NCBI GenBank assembly: GCA_018713755.1
Contig: DVOG01000132.1
Coordinates: 1 to 34,717, forward strand
Source of the DNA: Candidatus Spyradosoma merdigallinarum
Lineage (GTDB): Bacteria; Verrucomicrobiota; Verrucomicrobiia; Opitutales; UBA953
Reading direction: 5' to 3'
DNA length: 34,717 nucleotides
Part shown: one piece after another, positions 1 through 7,608 of the stretch
Position numbering within the stretch: the first letter of the stretch is position 1
How the letters are laid out: every line of letters begins with the position of its first letter
Made by a program: the position numbers and the translations under genes
The notes under the pieces: model-generated
What the model was told of the DNA's origin: nothing
The model's database searches: none
Seen by the model: the letters and a program-made list of their open reading frames with translations, nothing else

Positions 1-220
1 AGCCTTCGTCTTCCTGCCAGACGTGGATGAGCGGGCAGGGAAAGGATTTCCGGAATTCCTCGATGAGGGCGCGCGTGGCTTCGCCGCTCCCGTCGTCGGC
101 GACGACGGTTTCGTCCGGCAGGCGGGTTTGGCGCTTCACGCTTTCCAGGACGAGGCGCAGCGCTTCCGGCCAGTTGTAGGTCGAAATGAGCAAAGCGCAG
201 GTCTCAGGTTCCGTCGCCAT
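1..220 (-). CDS. Family 2 glycosyltransferase, N-terminal part (runs off left edge)
   Basis: The first 73 codons are visible, reading leftwards from an ATG at 220-218. The translation has the GT-A nucleotide-sugar fold signature: a first beta strand CALLISTYNWPEALRLVLES, then QTRLPDETVVADDGSG, where the VVADDGS segment matches the UDP-sugar-binding strand, and later HVWQEDEG. This pattern is typical of family 2 enzymes that build lipopolysaccharide or other surface glycans. The acceptor and sugar cannot be inferred because the catalytic DXD and C-terminal half lie outside the window. No clear Shine-Dalgarno sequence precedes the ATG. A weak promoter-like pair on the minus strand (TTGCGT, 17 bases, AAAATT) lies upstream. 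The gene is divergent from pntAA and probably unrelated to it. The family is a confident call; the exact role is unknown. Confidence 0.85.
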   Translation of the reverse strand, partial: MATEPETCALLISTYNWPEALRLVLESVKRQTRLPDETVVADDGSGEATRALIEEFRKSFPCPLIHVWQEDEG

Positions 221-296
221 AAGACAGGGTGGGCAATTTTCGGGATTTCCGGCGGGAACGCAAGCGGAAAAGTCCGTTCCCGCCGCGCGTCGGAGC

Positions 297-325
297 TTTA
301 CTTTCTGCGCGGTCGGGGATAATAT
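297..325 (+). promoter_or_regulatory. Candidate sigma70-type promoter for the pnt operon
   Basis: TTTACT at 297-302 and TAATAT at 320-325 are separated by 17 bases. The predicted transcript would start near 332, leaving a leader of about 36 nt before pntAA. The -35 box is weak, and an overlapping GATAAT (318-323) could be the -10 instead with a shorter spacer. Judged by eye only. Confidence 0.4.
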
Positions 326-367
326 TGCACCTTCACACTGCACTGATTTTCCTTTTCAGCAAATCAA

Positions 368-1495
368 ATGAAAACCGTATTCGTTCCTCGTGAGACGCGC
401 GAAGAAGAAACGCGCACAGCTCTCATCCCGCAGGACGTCGCCGTTCTGACGCGCCTCGGGTATGAAATCCGTGTCGAGAAAGGTCTCGGCAAGAAATCCG
501 GCTTCGCTGACGAAGCCTACGAAAAGGCGGGCGCGACGCTCGTCGGCGATCCCGCGGCGGCGCTCGCCGAAGCCGACATCGTCGTGCGCGTGCTCAAGCC
601 CGAAAACGCGCAGGGCATGAAGCCCGGCGCGCTGCACCTGAGCTTCCTCGATCCGTTCAACGAAAAGGCGCTGCTGAACGAGTTCGCCGCGGCGAAACTC
701 AGCGCGGTTTCGCTCGAAATGATCCCGCGCTCGACGCTCGCGCAGAAAATGGACGTGCAGAGCTCGCAGACGTCGCTCGCCGGCTACTACGCGGTGATTT
801 TGGCGGCGACGAAGCTGCCGAAGATTTTCCCGATGATGATGACGCCCGCGGGAACGATTTCCCCGGCGCGCGTGTTCGTCATCGGCGTCGGCGTCGCCGG
901 GCTGCAGGCGATCGCGACGGCGAAGCGCCTCGGCGCGCGCGTCGAGGCGTTCGACACGCGCCCGGTCGTCGAAGAGCAGGTCAAGTCTCTCGGCGCGAAA
1001 TTCGTCAAGATCGACTTGGGCGAGATGGGGCAGACGGCGCAGGGCTACGCGAAAGAGCTCACGCCGGAGCAGCTCGAGCTTCAGAAGAAAGGGCAGGCGA
1101 AAGTCTGCGCGCAAAGCGACATCGTCATCACGACGGCGAAGGTTTTCGGCCGCAAGGCGCCGCGGCTGCTGACGAAGGACATGATCGCGGGCATGAAGCC
1201 GGGCAGCGTCATCGTCGACATGGCCGTCTCCACCGGCGGGAACGTCGAAGGCTCCGACCCGACGAAGGACGTCGTCACGGAAAACGGCGTGCTCATCATC
1301 GGCGGGGACAACCTCGAACGCCGCGTTCCCGCGGACGCCTCGAAGATGTTCTCCGGGAACATTTCCGCGTTTCTCCAGCACTTCTGGGACGCGGAGAACA
1401 AGACGCTCAAAATCGATCAGGAAGAGCCGATCATGAAGGGCTGCCTGCTCACGCACGGCGGCGCGATCGTGCACGAGCGCTTCAAAAACGCGTGA
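368..1495 (+). CDS. pntAA: NAD(P) transhydrogenase subunit alpha part 1 (NAD(H)-binding)
   Basis: This 375-residue protein is the soluble NAD(H)-binding domain (dI) of the proton-translocating transhydrogenase, which uses the proton motive force to drive hydride transfer from NADH to NADP+. It begins with the family's typical MKTVFVPRET and carries the Rossmann signature GVGVAGLQAIATAKRLGA around residues 173-190, followed by the EAFDTRPVVEEQVKSLGA region. In E. coli this domain is fused to the membrane part of PntA. Here it is a separate polypeptide, as in Rhodospirillum rubrum. It is the first of three consecutive genes (pntAA, pntAB, pntB) that should form one operon and one complex at the inner membrane. 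The ATG at 368 has no clear Shine-Dalgarno sequence. Length and motifs look intact. Confidence 0.95.
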   Translation: MKTVFVPRETREEETRTALIPQDVAVLTRLGYEIRVEKGLGKKSGFADEAYEKAGATLVGDPAAALAEADIVVRVLKPENAQGMKPGALHLSFLDPFNEKALLNEFAAAKLSAVSLEMIPRSTLAQKMDVQSSQTSLAGYYAVILAATKLPKIFPMMMTPAGTISPARVFVIGVGVAGLQAIATAKRLGARVEAFDTRPVVEEQVKSLGAKFVKIDLGEMGQTAQGYAKELTPEQLELQKKGQAKVCAQSDIVITTAKVFGRKAPRLLTKDMIAGMKPGSVIVDMAVSTGGNVEGSDPTKDVVTENGVLIIGGDNLERRVPADASKMFSGNISAFLQHFWDAENKTLKIDQEEPIMKGCLLTHGGAIVHERFKNA

Positions 1496-1550
1496 TTTTT
1501 CCGCGGACGAAAGGAAGCAAGTTTTTTAATCTCAACAAAAAAATCAAGCC

Positions 1551-1835
<285 letters not shown>

Positions 1836-1839
1836 TCCG

Positions 1840-3360
1840 ATGAACGCAGCAATTTTAGCGCAGGCGGCGGCCGCCGCCGTCGGAAGCGGACCCGTTCCCG
1901 AAACGGTGATCAACCTCGCCTATATCGTCGCGTGCGTGTTCTTCATCTTCGGGATCAAGCGGCTCGGAAAAACCGAGACCGCGCGGAGCGGGAACGTGGT
2001 TTCCTCGCTCGGCATGCTCATCGCCGTCGTCGCCGTCTTCCTTGAAAAGGACGTGACGGCGTCGTGGACGACGGACTGGTACATGAACGGCTATCTGTGG
2101 TGCTTCGGCGGCATCGCGATCGGTGCGGTCATCGGCGCGGTCTGGGCGAAGAAAGTCAAGATGACGGGCATGCCCGAACTCGTCGCGCTCTTCAACGGCT
2201 TCGGCGGTCTGGCGTCGATGCTCGTCGCGTGGTCGGAATTCGTCAAGCTCGACGCGACGGGCGCGCCCGTTTCGCACGCGCTCACGAGCGAGAACGCGGT
2301 CAGCGAAGTTTCGCTTTACCTGACGATTCTGATCGGCGCGATCACGTTCACGGGATCGGTGCTCGCGTGGGCGAAGCTTTCCGAAAAGATTTCGGGGCGT
2401 CCGTTCCTGTTCAAGGGCCAGCAGGCGGTGAACGCGGTGATCGTGCTCGCGGTGCTCGTCGGCATGGTCGTTTACCTGTTCCCGGGCATCGTTCCCGCGG
2501 GCGATCCCGCGACCGTGCAGGAAGTCGCGCTTTACGGGGCGATCGTCGTTTCGCTGATCATGGGCGTCACGGTCGTGCTGCCGATCGGCGGCGGCGACAT
2601 GCCGGTCGTGATTTCGATGCTGAACAGCTTGTCCGGCTTGGCCGCGGCGATGGCGGGCTTCGTCATCAGCAACAACGTGCTCGTGGTCGCGGGCTGCTTG
2701 GTCGGCGCGTCGGGCGTGATCCTTACCGTCATCATGTGCAAGGCGATGAACCGCTCCGTCGGCAACCTGCTCTTCAGCGGCTTCGGCGCGGCGGATTCCG
2801 GCTCTTCGAAGAAGGCGGGAACGGGCGCGGAGCCGAAGGCGGTTTCCGTGGAAGACGCGTATCTCGTGCTCGAGGCGGCGCGCTCGGTCGTGTTCATTCC
2901 CGGCTACGGGATGGCGGTCGCGCAGGCGCAGCACGTCGTGAAGGAACTCGCGGCGAAGCTCGAAGAAAACGGCGCGGAAGTCAACTTCGCGATTCACCCG
3001 GTCGCGGGGCGCATGCCCGGGCACATGAACGTGCTGCTCGCGGAAGCGGACGTGCCTTATGAACAGCTCAAGACGATGGACGAAATCAACCCGATGATGC
3101 CGATGCAGGACGTCGCGATCGTCATCGGCGCGAACGACGTCGTCAACCCGGCGGCGGCTTCCGACAAGTCTTCGCCGATTTACGGCATGCCGATCATCAA
3201 GGCGAACGAGGCGCGCACGGTCTTCGTGCTCAAGCGCGGGAAGGGCAAAGGCTTCTCCGGCATCGAGAACGAGCTGTTCACGCTGCCGAACACGCGCATG
3301 ATTTACGGCGACGCGAAGGCGACGATCTCCGCGCTCGTTTCCGAATTCGGGAAAGACTGA
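1840..3360 (+). CDS. pntB: NAD(P) transhydrogenase subunit beta
   Basis: This 506-residue protein is the beta subunit of the transhydrogenase. Residues about 20-320 form many membrane helices (the rest of dII). A charged linker around 320-345 leads into the NADP(H)-binding domain dIII at about 345-506. That domain shows the expected FIPGYGMAVAQAQ nucleotide loop, the HPVAGRMPGHMNVLLAEA segment, and VIVIGANDVVNPAA with the Asp that contacts NADP. The ATG at 1840 follows pntAB by 4 bases and has AAAGGA (1824-1829) as a plausible ribosome binding site inside the pntAB end. A strong hairpin terminator follows at 3406. Length is within 50 residues of the E. coli protein and no key motif is missing. 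Confidence 0.95.
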   Translation: MNAAILAQAAAAAVGSGPVPETVINLAYIVACVFFIFGIKRLGKTETARSGNVVSSLGMLIAVVAVFLEKDVTASWTTDWYMNGYLWCFGGIAIGAVIGAVWAKKVKMTGMPELVALFNGFGGLASMLVAWSEFVKLDATGAPVSHALTSENAVSEVSLYLTILIGAITFTGSVLAWAKLSEKISGRPFLFKGQQAVNAVIVLAVLVGMVVYLFPGIVPAGDPATVQEVALYGAIVVSLIMGVTVVLPIGGGDMPVVISMLNSLSGLAAAMAGFVISNNVLVVAGCLVGASGVILTVIMCKAMNRSVGNLLFSGFGAADSGSSKKAGTGAEPKAVSVEDAYLVLEAARSVVFIPGYGMAVAQAQHVVKELAAKLEENGAEVNFAIHPVAGRMPGHMNVLLAEADVPYEQLKTMDEINPMMPMQDVAIVIGANDVVNPAAASDKSSPIYGMPIIKANEARTVFVLKRGKGKGFSGIENELFTLPNTRMIYGDAKATISALVSEFGKD

Positions 3361-3405
3361 GCGCTTTCCCCCGCGTTCCCGCGACAGGCGGGAAAAGAAA
3401 AAAAA

Positions 3406-3443
3406 GCGTTCCCGCGATGCGTTTCGCGGGAACGCTTTTTTTT
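3406..3443. terminator. Bidirectional rho-independent terminator between pntB and speA
   Basis: A perfect 11-bp stem, GCGTTCCCGCG (3406-3416) pairing with 3425-3435, encloses an 8-base loop. It is followed by eight T (3436-3443) and preceded by an A-rich run (3392-3405). It can therefore stop pntB on the plus strand and speA on the minus strand. The stem consists of two inverted copies of the motif found throughout the window. Confidence 0.9.
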
Positions 3444-3527
3444 GTGTTTCGGCGGAAAAAAGGCGGCGCCTGCCGGAACCGCGGGAACTTTTTTTCTCGC
3501 TCCCGCGCGGGAACGCGCCGCGCGCGC

Positions 3528-5504
3528 TCAGGCGGATTTTTTCCGGGAGCTTTTCCCGCGGGAACTCTTTCTCGCCGCGCGCGCGGGAACGAGGTAGGAC
3601 TTCGCCTTGATGAGCTTTTCGTAAAGCGCGAGCAGCGCGACGCCTTCGCGCGGGCGCACGCGGTCCGCCTTCGTTTCCTGGTCGATGCTGCGCTTCATCA
3701 TGCGGCAGAGCTCGTCCGCGTCGTATTGAATCATCGCCAGGATTTTTTCGACGGAAAAGCCGGAAATCGCCTCCTCGATGTAGAAGCCGTCCTCTTCGTC
3801 TTCTTCGAGAAAAACGTGCGCTTCGTCGACGCGCCCGAAGAGATTGTGCATGTCGCCGACGATGTCCTGATAGGCGCCGACGAGGAACGCGCCGAGGTAA
3901 TACGGCTCCTTCGGGTTGAGCGGATGGAGCGCGAGCATGTTGCGCACGTCCTCGAAATCGACGAAGTTGGAGATTTTCCCGTCGCTGTCGCAGGTGATGT
4001 CCACGAGCGTGGTTTCGACCGTGGGCTTTTCGTTGAGACGATGAATCGGCGCGATCGGGAACAGCTGCCCGATCGCCCAATGGTCGAGCAGCGACTGGAA
4101 CACGGAAAAGTTGCAGACGTATTGCTCGGAGAGCGCCGCGTCGAGGTCGGCGAGCTCTTCGGGAACGTTGCCCTCGAGCGCGGGAAGCTCCTTTTGGATT
4201 TCCCGGCAGATTTCCCAGAAAAGACGATCCGCTTCCGCGCGGTTTTCGAGGTTGAGATAGCCGTGCTGGAACAGCGAAAGCGCTTCGTCGCGCTTCTGCT
4301 CCGCGTCGTGGTAGCGCTCGAGCAGCCCGTAGCGCTTCCCGTCCTTGAGAATGTCTTCGAGTTCCCGCACGATGGGCGCTTTCTTCGCGCGCACGAGCGG
4401 GCCGGAATCGGACGCTCCCGGAGAAATTTTTCCCACGGCTTCGAAAATCAGAATCGCGTGCGGCGCGACGATGGCGCGCCCGCTCTCCGACGTGATGTTC
4501 GGGTGCGGCACGTCCGCGTCGTCGCAGACCGCCTTGATGTTGGAGACGACGTCGCGCGCGTAGACTTCCGTCGAGTAGTTCATCGAGCTTTCGTAGTTCG
4601 AGCGGCTTCCGTCGTAGTCGATGCCGAGCCCGCCGCCGACGTCGATGTTGCCCATCGGGAACCCCATTTTGTAAAGCTCGCAGTAGAAGCGCGCGGCCTC
4701 CGTGACGGCTTTTTTGATCGTGAGAATGTTCGGCACCTGCGAGCCGACGTGAAAGTGCAGCAGCTGGAGCGAGTCCGCCATGCGCGCGCGCTTGAGCTTT
4801 TTCGCGGCGAGAATGATTTCGCTGGGAGAAAGCCCGAACTTGGCGGATTCGCCGGTGGACTTCGCCCATTTGCCTTCGCCGCTCGTCATCAGCTTCGCGC
4901 GGAATCCGATGACGGGAACGACGTCCACTTCCCGCGAAAGGCGGATGATTTCGTCCACCTCGTCGAGCTGCTCCACGACGATGACCGTGCGCTTCCCGAG
5001 GCGGCGCCCCATCAGCGCGAGGCGGATGTATTCCTCGTCCTTGTAACCGTTGCAGATGAGCAGCGCCTTTTTGCTCTCGAGCAGCGCGAGCGCGATCAGC
5101 AGCTCCGGCTTCGAGCCGGCTTCGAGCCCGTAGTCGTAGTCTTCGCCGGCGTCGAGAATTTCGTCGACGACTTCGCGGAGCTGGTTGACTTTTATCGGGA
5201 ACACGCCGCGGTAGCGCCCGTCGTAGGCCTCGTCCTTGATCGCGGCGCGGAACGCCTCGTTGAGCTGCATGACGCGGGAACGCAGCAGATCCTGCACGCG
5301 CACCGTGAGCGGCGGGCGCAGCCCCATCGATTCCGCCTCCTTCACGATGTCGATGATGCGGATGTGCCGCTGGTCGCCCATCGGATGCACGTTGAGAAAG
5401 CCGTCCTCGTCGACGGAAAAATGCGAGGCGCCCCAGCGCCGGAAGCCGTAGTATTCTTCCGCTTCGCGCGGAGTCCAGGGAATGACGGAATTTTTCTTGC
5501 TCAC
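3528..5504 (-). CDS. speA: Biosynthetic arginine decarboxylase
   Basis: SpeA decarboxylates arginine to agmatine, the first step of the agmatine route to putrescine and spermidine. The protein is a fold-III PLP enzyme. GVFPIKVNQ near residue 100 holds the PLP lysine (about K105), the Gly-rich DVGGGLGIDYDGS binds the cofactor phosphate, and ESGRAIVAPHAI follows. The chosen start is GTG at 5504-5502, giving 658 residues, the length of E. coli SpeA. The open frame continues upstream to another GTG at 5642. That extension would cover a good promoter (5542-5570) and encode only a low-complexity stretch produced by motif copies, so it was rejected. The C-terminus is Lys/Arg/Ser-rich. The gene is convergent with pntB and shares its terminator. 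The function is confident; the start is probable. Confidence 0.93.
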   Translation of the reverse strand: MSKKNSVIPWTPREAEEYYGFRRWGASHFSVDEDGFLNVHPMGDQRHIRIIDIVKEAESMGLRPPLTVRVQDLLRSRVMQLNEAFRAAIKDEAYDGRYRGVFPIKVNQLREVVDEILDAGEDYDYGLEAGSKPELLIALALLESKKALLICNGYKDEEYIRLALMGRRLGKRTVIVVEQLDEVDEIIRLSREVDVVPVIGFRAKLMTSGEGKWAKSTGESAKFGLSPSEIILAAKKLKRARMADSLQLLHFHVGSQVPNILTIKKAVTEAARFYCELYKMGFPMGNIDVGGGLGIDYDGSRSNYESSMNYSTEVYARDVVSNIKAVCDDADVPHPNITSESGRAIVAPHAILIFEAVGKISPGASDSGPLVRAKKAPIVRELEDILKDGKRYGLLERYHDAEQKRDEALSLFQHGYLNLENRAEADRLFWEICREIQKELPALEGNVPEELADLDAALSEQYVCNFSVFQSLLDHWAIGQLFPIAPIHRLNEKPTVETTLVDITCDSDGKISNFVDFEDVRNMLALHPLNPKEPYYLGAFLVGAYQDIVGDMHNLFGRVDEAHVFLEEDEEDGFYIEEAISGFSVEKILAMIQYDADELCRMMKRSIDQETKADRVRPREGVALLALYEKLIKAKSYLVPARAARKSSRGKSSRKKSA

Positions 5505-5541
5505 TGTCGTTTCGGTATTCGCGGAAAAATTTTCTGCGGGA

Positions 5542-5570
5542 ATTAAAACCGCTGCGGCGTTCCCGCGCAA
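5542..5570 (-). promoter_or_regulatory. Candidate speA promoter
   Basis: On the minus strand TTGCGC (5570-5565) and TTTAAT (5547-5542) are 17 bases apart. The spacer contains one copy of the GGGAACG motif. Transcription would start near 5535, about 31 nt before the GTG at 5504. This supports the shorter speA start. Confidence 0.55.
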
Positions 5571-5603
5571 TGATTTTGACGCCGCGTTCCCGCGTCTTTT
5601 CTC

Positions 5604-5632
5604 TTGCGCGTTCCCGCGTTGCCGAGCATACT
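5604..5632 (+). promoter_or_regulatory. Candidate promoter for tRNA-Val and the ilvN-ilvC genes
   Basis: TTGCGC (5604-5609) and CATACT (5627-5632) are 17 bases apart, which would place the transcript start near 5639, ten bases before the tRNA. The spacer contains a copy of the CGTTCCCGCG motif. No other promoter was found before ilvN, so ilvN and ilvC may depend on this one. Confidence 0.45.
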
Positions 5633-5648
5633 TTCTCGCCACATTTAC

Positions 5649-5725
5649 GGGCGTTTAGCTCAGCCGGTCAGAGCGTCTCGTTTACACCGAGAAGGTCGGG
5701 GGTTCGAGCCCCTCAGCGCCTACCA
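5649..5725 (+). tRNA. tRNA-Val (anticodon UAC), CCA encoded
   Basis: A complete cloverleaf can be folded by hand. The acceptor GGGCGTT (5649-5655) pairs with AGCGCCT, using two G-U pairs. The D arm is GCTC/GAGC and the anticodon stem TCTCG/CGAGA encloses the loop TTTACAC, with anticodon TAC reading GUA valine codons. The T arm contains the TTCGAGC loop. Discriminator A and CCA (5723-5725) are encoded. The gene lies in the divergent gap between speA and ilvN and ends 20 bases before the ilvN start codon. Confidence 0.95.
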
Positions 5726-5745
5726 GAGGGTATTTTTTTTCCGAT

Positions 5746-6240
5746 ATGAACAAGCACACACTTTCCGCACTCGTCGAAAACAAGTTCGGCGTTCTCGCCC
5801 GCGTGTCCGGTCTGCTCAGCGGCCGCGGCTTCAACATCGAGACGCTGAACGTCGGGCCGACCAACGACCCGCGCTTTTCGCGCATCACGGCGACCGTCGT
5901 CGCCGACGACGCCGGCTTTGACCGCTGCGTCCGCCAGCTCGAAAAGCTCTTCAACGTCGTCACGGTGCAGAACTTCGACGGCGTGGATTTCGTCTCGCGG
6001 GAGCTCGTGATGGTCAAAGTGAAGGCGAACCAGGAAACGCGCTCGCAGATTCTCGAAATCGCGGGAATTTTCCGCGCGCAGGTCGTCGACGTTTCGCTCG
6101 AAAGCCTCATCCTCGAGTTCACCGGCAACGCCAACAAAATCAAGGCGCTGCTCAAGCTGCTCGAAAACTACGAAATCATCGAAATGGGCCGCACGGGAAC
6201 GCTCTCGCTCGAACGCGGGCTGAACGCCGTGCGCGGCTGA
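5746..6240 (+). CDS. ilvN: Acetolactate synthase small (regulatory) subunit
   Basis: This 164-residue protein is the ACT-domain regulatory subunit of acetohydroxyacid synthase, which confers valine feedback on the first common step of branched-chain amino acid synthesis. It opens with MNKHTLSALVENKFGVLARVSGLLSGRGFNIETLNVG, split here only by the ACT helix, which is the classic ACT beta-alpha pattern at residues 1-75. The C-terminal domain at about 80-160 is conserved too. No Shine-Dalgarno sequence is visible upstream of the ATG. The catalytic subunit gene ilvB, often adjacent, is not in the window; a tRNA-Val gene stands in its place. ilvC follows after 86 bases, and the two are probably co-transcribed. 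Confidence 0.95.
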   Translation: MNKHTLSALVENKFGVLARVSGLLSGRGFNIETLNVGPTNDPRFSRITATVVADDAGFDRCVRQLEKLFNVVTVQNFDGVDFVSRELVMVKVKANQETRSQILEIAGIFRAQVVDVSLESLILEFTGNANKIKALLKLLENYEIIEMGRTGTLSLERGLNAVRG

Positions 6241-6255
6241 GTTTCTCCTTCCGCG

Positions 6256-6271
6256 CGTTCCCGCGGGAACG
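6256..6271. repeat. 16-base palindrome made of two motif copies
   Basis: CGTTCCCGCGGGAACG is a perfect palindrome in the ilvN-ilvC gap, formed by two overlapping inverted copies of the window-wide motif. The same 16 bases occur at 19869-19884. No T-run follows, so it is not a standard terminator. Confidence 0.85.
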
Positions 6272-6326
6272 GCGTCCGCGCCGTCCCCCTTCCGCGAAAA
6301 CACCGAATTTCATCGCAAAAAAAATT

Positions 6327-7454
6327 ATGGCAACGAAAAAAGCGACAGCTACGAAAACGGCGGCGAAAAAGGCCGCTCCCGCGAAAAAGGCTTGCGGCAA
6401 AAAAGCCTGCGCCGCGAAGGCGTCCGCTCCCGCGAAAAAAGCGGCGGCGTCCAAGAAAGTGCCCGTCGGCAGCGTGAAAGTCTATCACGAAAAAGACGCG
6501 GATCTCGGCGCGCTCAAAGGCAAGACCGTCGCCGTGCTCGGCTACGGCGCGCAGGGCCGCGCGCAGGCGCTGTGCATGCGCGATTCCGGCGTGAACGTCA
6601 TCATCGGCGTCCGTCCCGGGAAGTCGTTCAAGGCCGCGAAGGCGGACGGCTTCGAAGTGATGCCCGTGGACAAGGCCGCCAAGCGCGCGGACATCATCCA
6701 CCTGCTCCTGCCGGACGAAAAGCACAAGGAAGTTTACGACGCGCAGATCAAGAAGCACGTCAAGCCGGGCAAGACGCTCTGCTGCTCCCACGGCTTCGCC
6801 TACGTCTTCAAGACGATCGTTCCGCCCGAAGGCGTCGACGTGATCATGGTCGCGCCGAAAGGCCCGGGAACGGAAGTGCGCCGCGTCTTCGAAGAAGGCT
6901 TCGGCTGCCCGGGACTCGTCGCCGTGTTCCAGGACGCGTCGGGAACGGCGCTGCAGACGGCGCTCGCCATCGCGAAGGCGGAAGGGCTGACGCGCGGCGG
7001 CGTGCTCGAATGCACCATGGAGCAGGAAACCTACGAAGACCTCTTCGGCGAACAGAACGTGCTCTGCGGCGGGCTCGTCGACCTGATGAAATACGGCTTC
7101 GAAACGCTCACCGAAGCGGGCTACCCGCCGGAAATGGCGTATTTCGAATGCGTCCACGAAGCGAAGCTCATCGTCGACATCATCTACAACAAGGGCATCG
7201 CGGCGATGAACGCCGTCATTTCCAACACGGCGGAATTCGGCGAATACTACAACGGGCCGAAAATCATCACGCCGGACGTCAAGAAGCGCATGAAGGAATC
7301 GCTGGAGCGCATCCAGAGCGGCAAGTTCGCCAAGGATTGGCTCCGCGAGGCCGCGAAAGGCGCTCCGACCCTCGCGAAGAAGCGCGAACAGCTCTCCGCG
7401 CACACGGTCGAAGTCGTCGGCAACGAAATCCGCAAAATGTTCGAACGCAAATAA
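6327..7454 (+). CDS. ilvC: Ketol-acid reductoisomerase with a Lys/Ala-rich N-terminal tail
   Basis: IlvC isomerises and reduces acetolactate or acetohydroxybutyrate with NAD(P)H in valine, leucine and isoleucine synthesis. Residues 52-375 form a normal class I enzyme. VYHEKDADLGALKGKTVAV leads into the GYGAQG nucleotide loop (72-77). The catalytic-histidine segment is CCSHGFAY, the substrate loop is APKGPGTEVRR, and EDLFGEQNVLCGG and ECVHEAKLIVD carry the metal-binding acidic residues. Residues 1-44 are extra: almost only Lys, Ala, Thr, Ser and Pro, with repeated AAKKAAPAKK-like units resembling bacterial histone-H1-like tails. The reading frame is continuous. GTG codons at V45 and V50 could give a conventional-length protein, so the tail is likely but not proven to be translated. 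The gene follows ilvN and ends at a strong terminator. Confidence 0.93.
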   Translation: MATKKATATKTAAKKAAPAKKACGKKACAAKASAPAKKAAASKKVPVGSVKVYHEKDADLGALKGKTVAVLGYGAQGRAQALCMRDSGVNVIIGVRPGKSFKAAKADGFEVMPVDKAAKRADIIHLLLPDEKHKEVYDAQIKKHVKPGKTLCCSHGFAYVFKTIVPPEGVDVIMVAPKGPGTEVRRVFEEGFGCPGLVAVFQDASGTALQTALAIAKAEGLTRGGVLECTMEQETYEDLFGEQNVLCGGLVDLMKYGFETLTEAGYPPEMAYFECVHEAKLIVDIIYNKGIAAMNAVISNTAEFGEYYNGPKIITPDVKKRMKESLERIQSGKFAKDWLREAAKGAPTLAKKREQLSAHTVEVVGNEIRKMFERK

Positions 7455-7477
7455 GCCCGCGTTCCCGTTTTGAAAAA

Positions 7478-7521
7478 GAAGCGTTCCCGCGCGGTTTCCG
7501 CCGGCGGGAACGCTTTTCGTT
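7478..7521 (+). terminator. Rho-independent terminator after ilvC
   Basis: GCGTTCCCGC (7481-7490) pairs with GCGGGAACGC (7504-7513). A small inner GCGG/CCGC stem lies in the loop, and a T-rich tail starts at 7514. The flanking A-rich and T-rich sides extend the stem by about 3 bp. The stem is again an inverted motif pair. Confidence 0.8.
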
Positions 7522-7558
7522 TTCTCCGCGCCGCGGGCTCGTTCCCGCGCCTTACGGC

Positions 7559-7587
7559 TTGAATTCCGCGCCGCGGAGCTTTTTAAT
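7559..7587 (+). promoter_or_regulatory. Candidate lysC promoter
   Basis: TTGAAT (7559-7564), a 17-base spacer and TTTAAT (7582-7587). The transcript would start near 7594, only about 15 nt before the ATG. That is too short for a lysine riboswitch or an attenuator. Confidence 0.6.
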
Positions 7588-7608
7588 GTCTCCCACATTT
7601 TTCGAAAA

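Noticed and set aside
3361-3600. Dense GCGGGAACGC copies as a CRISPR array or transposon end
   Set aside because: Copies are irregularly spaced, in both orientations, lie inside and outside genes, and have no spacers, target duplications or transposase.
5505-5642. N-terminal extension of speA to a GTG at 5642
   Set aside because: It would cover a good promoter, encodes repeated Arg-Gly-Asn-Ala units derived from the DNA motif, and makes the protein longer than the 658-residue family norm.
7521-7608. Lysine riboswitch before lysC
   Set aside because: The predicted leader is about 15 nt and the whole gap to the ilvC terminator is under 90 bases; no riboswitch fold seen.
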